A stretch of 49,200 nucleotides of DNA, taken from NCBI RefSeq assembly GCF_012103215.1, contig NZ_JAAVNE010000040.1, forward strand, positions 1 through 49,200, given 5' to 3'. The translations under genes were made by a program, and so were the position numbers. The stretch's first letter is position 1. Each line of letters starts with the position of its first letter. This document shows positions 46,580 through 49,200 of this stretch, one piece after another. The notes beneath the pieces are model-generated. The model did not search any database, was not told where the DNA came from, and worked only from the letters and a program-made list of their open reading frames with translations. Source of the stretch: Falsiroseomonas selenitidurans (lineage in GTDB: Bacteria; Pseudomonadota; Alphaproteobacteria; Acetobacterales; Acetobacteraceae).

Positions 46580-49200
46580 ATGTCGAATACCCAAATGTCC
46601 GATTTCCAGAAGCCACATGGCCAGATGTTCGCGCCGCGGGTCCGCGCCGTGCTCGGGCCGACCAATACCGGCAAGACCCACCTCGCGATCACGCGGCTGC
46701 TGGCGCATGCCTCCGGCATCATCGGCTTCCCGCTGCGCCTCCTGGCGCGCGAGAACTACGACCGCATGGTCGCCGCGAAGGGGGAAAAGCATGTCGCGCT
46801 GATCACCGGTGAGGAAAAGATCATCCCCCCCGAGGCGCGCTGGTTCGCCTGCACGGTGGAAGCCATGCCGCTGGACCGTCGCGCCGAATTCGTCGCGGTG
46901 GACGAGATCCAGCTCTGCGCCGATGCCGATCGCGGGCACATCTTCACCGACCGGCTGCTGCATGCGCGCGGCATGGTGGAGACGATGTTCCTGGGCGCGG
47001 AGACCATCCGTCCCCTGCTGCAGCGCCTGGTGCCGCAGGCCGAGATCGAGACGCGCCCGCGCCTGTCGCAGCTGAGCCACGCCGGGCCGGCCAAGCTGAC
47101 GAAGCTGCCGCCGCGCAGCGCCGTGGTGGCCTTCAGCGCGGCGGAGGTCTACGCCATCGCCGAAGCCATCCGCCGCCGCCGCGGTGGCTGCGCCGTGGTG
47201 ATGGGCCGGCTGAGCCCGCGCACCCGCAACGCCCAGGTGGCGCTTTACCAGAACCGCGAGGTCGATTTCCTGGTCGCCACCGATGCCATCGGCATGGGGC
47301 TGAACATGGATGTGGACCATATCGCCTTCGCCGACCTGCAGAAATTCGACGGGCACCAGATCCGCACGCTGAACGCCCAGGAGGCGGCGCAGATTGCCGG
47401 CCGCGCCGGCCGCGGCATGCGCGACGGCACCTTCGGCACCACGGCGGACTGCCCGCCCCTGCCCGAGGAACTGGCCCGCCAGATCGAAGGCCATGTCTTC
47501 GAGCCGCTGGGCCAGATCGCCTGGCGCAATTCGGACCTCGACTTCACCAGCATCGACGGGCTGCTGGACAGCCTGGCCACCGCCCCGCCGACGCCTGGCC
47601 TGTCCAAGGGCAATGACGCGGTCGACCACATCACGCTGAACGCCCTGGCGCGGGAGGCGGAGGTGCGCGGCCTGGCGCAGGGCCGCGCCCGCGTGCGCCT
47701 GCTGTGGGAAGCCTGCCAGGTGCCGGATTTCCGCAAGATCGCCGATGACAGCCATACCCGGCTCTGCGCCAAGATCTTCGGTCATCTGGCGACCGACGGA
47801 AGGCTGCCGACGGATTGGGTCGCCGGCAACATCGCGGCGCTCGGCAATGTCGAGGGCGACCTCGACACGCTGATGGCGCGGCTGGCGAATATCCGCATCT
47901 GGTCCTACATCGCCGCCCGCGCCGATTGGCTCAGCGACGCGGAGACGCAGCAGGCGGAAGCCCGCAAGGCGGAGGACTCGGTGTCCGACGCGCTGCATGA
48001 ACGCCTGATCGCCCGCTTCGTCGACCGCCGCGCCGCCCACCTGATCCGCCGGCTGGACGACACGGAGGAGACGCTGCTCTCCGCCGTGACGCGGCAGGGC
48101 GAGGTGGTGGTGGAGGGCCACACGGTCGGCAAGGTCAGCGGCTTCCACTTCCATCCGGACCCGGATGCGACGAAGGAGGAAGACAAGCGCCTGGTGCTGC
48201 GCGCCGCCCGCCGCGCATTGCGGGAGGAAATCCCGCGCCGCCTGGCGGCGCTGGAGACGGCGAAGGACGAAGCCTTCCGCCTGACGCCGCAGCACCGCGT
48301 GGTGTGGGACGAGGCGGAGGTGGCGCGGCTGCGGCCGGGGCCGGAACCGCTGAAGCCGCATGTGGACGTGATCGCCACCGAATTCCTGGACAACGCCCAG
48401 CGCGAGCGCGTGCGCCTGCGCCTGGCCGCCTGGATCGACAGCCTGGTGAAGCGCGAATTGGGCGGGCTGGAGGCGATCGAGGCCAAGGCGGCGGAAGACA
48501 ACACGCTGCGCGGCCCGGCCTTCCGGCTGCGGGAGGCGATGGGCCTCGCCCCTGGCGCGACGGAGCGCGAGATTCCGGCCGAGCTGCGGGCCCGGCTGAA
48601 GGGCATCGGCATCCGCGCCGGGCGCTACGCCATGTACCTGCCGGACGTGCTGAAGCCGCGCGCCATGGCGCTGCGCGCCCAGCTCTGGGCGCTGCGCCGC
48701 AACCTGCCGACGCCGCTGCTGCCGAATCCGGGCCTGGTCTCCGTCACCCTGCCGGACCCCGCCCCGGGGAGCGCGGCGCCCGCCGCCGCGGACATCCGGG
48801 CCGAGGGCGCGGCAGAGGCGCCGGCCGAGACGGCCGCGCCGCGCGGGCCGGAAGCCTGGCCGCCGGGCTTCGCCATCATGGCCGGCTGGCTGCCGGCCGG
48901 CCGCGTGCTGCTGCGCCTCGACGTCGCCGAGCGCATCGCCGGCGAACTGGGCTACCTGACGCGCCGCGCCCCCGCCCCGGTCCCGGATGGCCTGGCCTCC
49001 CGCCTCGGGGTCAAGGGCGACACGCTGTCCATGGCGCTGGAGGCCATGGGCTTCCGGCTGATCCCCTCCACGCCGCTCGAGGAAGGCCAGTTCGGCCCGC
49101 CAGCCCCGGCGCGGATCAGCGCGGTGCGCCAGGACCGCGGCCCCGGCCCGCGCGGCCCGCGGCGCGACGGGCGTGGCGAGGCGCGCGGCGAAGCCCGTGG
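46580..49200 (+). CDS. SUV3-like DEAD/DEAH-type helicase (cut by window edge)
   Basis: An alphaproteobacterial relative of mitochondrial SUV3 RNA helicase; 873 residues are visible and the frame stays open at the edge. Motif I is AVLGPTNTGKTHLA, motif II is FVAVDEIQLCAD (DEIQ), motif V/VI region reads VATDAIGMGLNMDVDH and QIAGRAGRGMRDG. A long helical C-terminal region follows, then a Gly/Arg/Pro-rich tail beginning near RQDRGPGPRGPRRDGRG, typical of RNA-binding ends. The ATG at 46580 (MSNTQMSDFQK) is the first in frame. Role in RNA turnover is inferred from family. Confidence 0.9.
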   Translation, partial: MSNTQMSDFQKPHGQMFAPRVRAVLGPTNTGKTHLAITRLLAHASGIIGFPLRLLARENYDRMVAAKGEKHVALITGEEKIIPPEARWFACTVEAMPLDRRAEFVAVDEIQLCADADRGHIFTDRLLHARGMVETMFLGAETIRPLLQRLVPQAEIETRPRLSQLSHAGPAKLTKLPPRSAVVAFSAAEVYAIAEAIRRRRGGCAVVMGRLSPRTRNAQVALYQNREVDFLVATDAIGMGLNMDVDHIAFADLQKFDGHQIRTLNAQEAAQIAGRAGRGMRDGTFGTTADCPPLPEELARQIEGHVFEPLGQIAWRNSDLDFTSIDGLLDSLATAPPTPGLSKGNDAVDHITLNALAREAEVRGLAQGRARVRLLWEACQVPDFRKIADDSHTRLCAKIFGHLATDGRLPTDWVAGNIAALGNVEGDLDTLMARLANIRIWSYIAARADWLSDAETQQAEARKAEDSVSDALHERLIARFVDRRAAHLIRRLDDTEETLLSAVTRQGEVVVEGHTVGKVSGFHFHPDPDATKEEDKRLVLRAARRALREEIPRRLAALETAKDEAFRLTPQHRVVWDEAEVARLRPGPEPLKPHVDVIATEFLDNAQRERVRLRLAAWIDSLVKRELGGLEAIEAKAAEDNTLRGPAFRLREAMGLAPGATEREIPAELRARLKGIGIRAGRYAMYLPDVLKPRAMALRAQLWALRRNLPTPLLPNPGLVSVTLPDPAPGSAAPAAADIRAEGAAEAPAETAAPRGPEAWPPGFAIMAGWLPAGRVLLRLDVAERIAGELGYLTRRAPAPVPDGLASRLGVKGDTLSMALEAMGFRLIPSTPLEEGQFGPPAPARISAVRQDRGPGPRGPRRDGRGEARGEAR

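Noticed and set aside
46415..48361. Minus-strand frame extending the HAMP protein far upstream over the helicase
   Set aside because: The HAMP protein has a good ribosome site at 46414; the extension is antisense to the helicase and lacks family residues.

Overview
The window is very GC-rich (roughly 70 % by eye), densely coded and apparently chromosomal. It looks like an alphaproteobacterium of the Acetobacteraceae (Roseomonas-like). This is inferred from the mix of families: a SAM-II riboswitch before metZ, dnaG-rpoD without rpsU, ccmAB divergent from acnA, an SUV3-type helicase, a tripartite tricarboxylate (Bug-type) binding protein, and many long antisense shadow ORFs typical of such base composition. 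No prophage, IS transposase or CRISPR array is visible; most genes are housekeeping.

Layout: 1-4.7 kb (minus) holds the start of ftsK, a chemoreceptor, arfB and a nitrogen-sensing glnK-amtB pair behind a sigma-54-type promoter. 4.9-7.3 kb (plus) holds a UbiH-family hydroxylase and a Bug-type binding protein. 7.5-12.9 kb (minus) is a run of stress, proteostasis and amino-acid genes: DUF971, Trm112-like, LON-N domain, CnoX-like thioredoxin, YbaK-like deacylase, apaG, a LysE exporter and metZ with its riboswitch. tRNA-Gly(CCC), a second chemoreceptor and a DUF1328 peptide follow. 15.6-21.2 kb (minus) holds an SDR enzyme, an ArsR regulator, a GNAT enzyme, rpoD and dnaG. 21.3-22.7 kb is a pentapeptide-repeat gene broken by a frameshift.

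The most interesting stretch is 22.7-31 kb. carA carries an in-frame N-terminal helix-turn-helix domain. In front of it a 16-bp inverted repeat lies between divergent yqeY and carA, with one arm filling the spacer of a good promoter whose start point would fall on the carA ATG. carA and carB are separated by an ATPase gene, a LysE exporter and two small membrane-protein genes; carB is followed by greA and ilvA. I propose that the HTH-CarA protein, or a short form of it, regulates its own promoter.

32-49 kb holds a secreted hydrolase with an Lrp regulator, trxB with a LysR gene, a candidate small RNA ending in a strong terminator just before a TsuA-like thiosulfate permease, ccmAB (no ccmC here) with a 136-bp terminal-inverted-repeat element between them, acnA, a lipid kinase that appears to start at CTG, a metallophosphoesterase, an MFS transporter, a HAMP protein lacking any output domain, and a truncated SUV3-like helicase at the right edge.

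Two inverted copies of a ~102-bp double-hairpin repeat lie at 7.4 and 15.5 kb. All assignments rest on reading the sequence and remembered family features; no database search was run.
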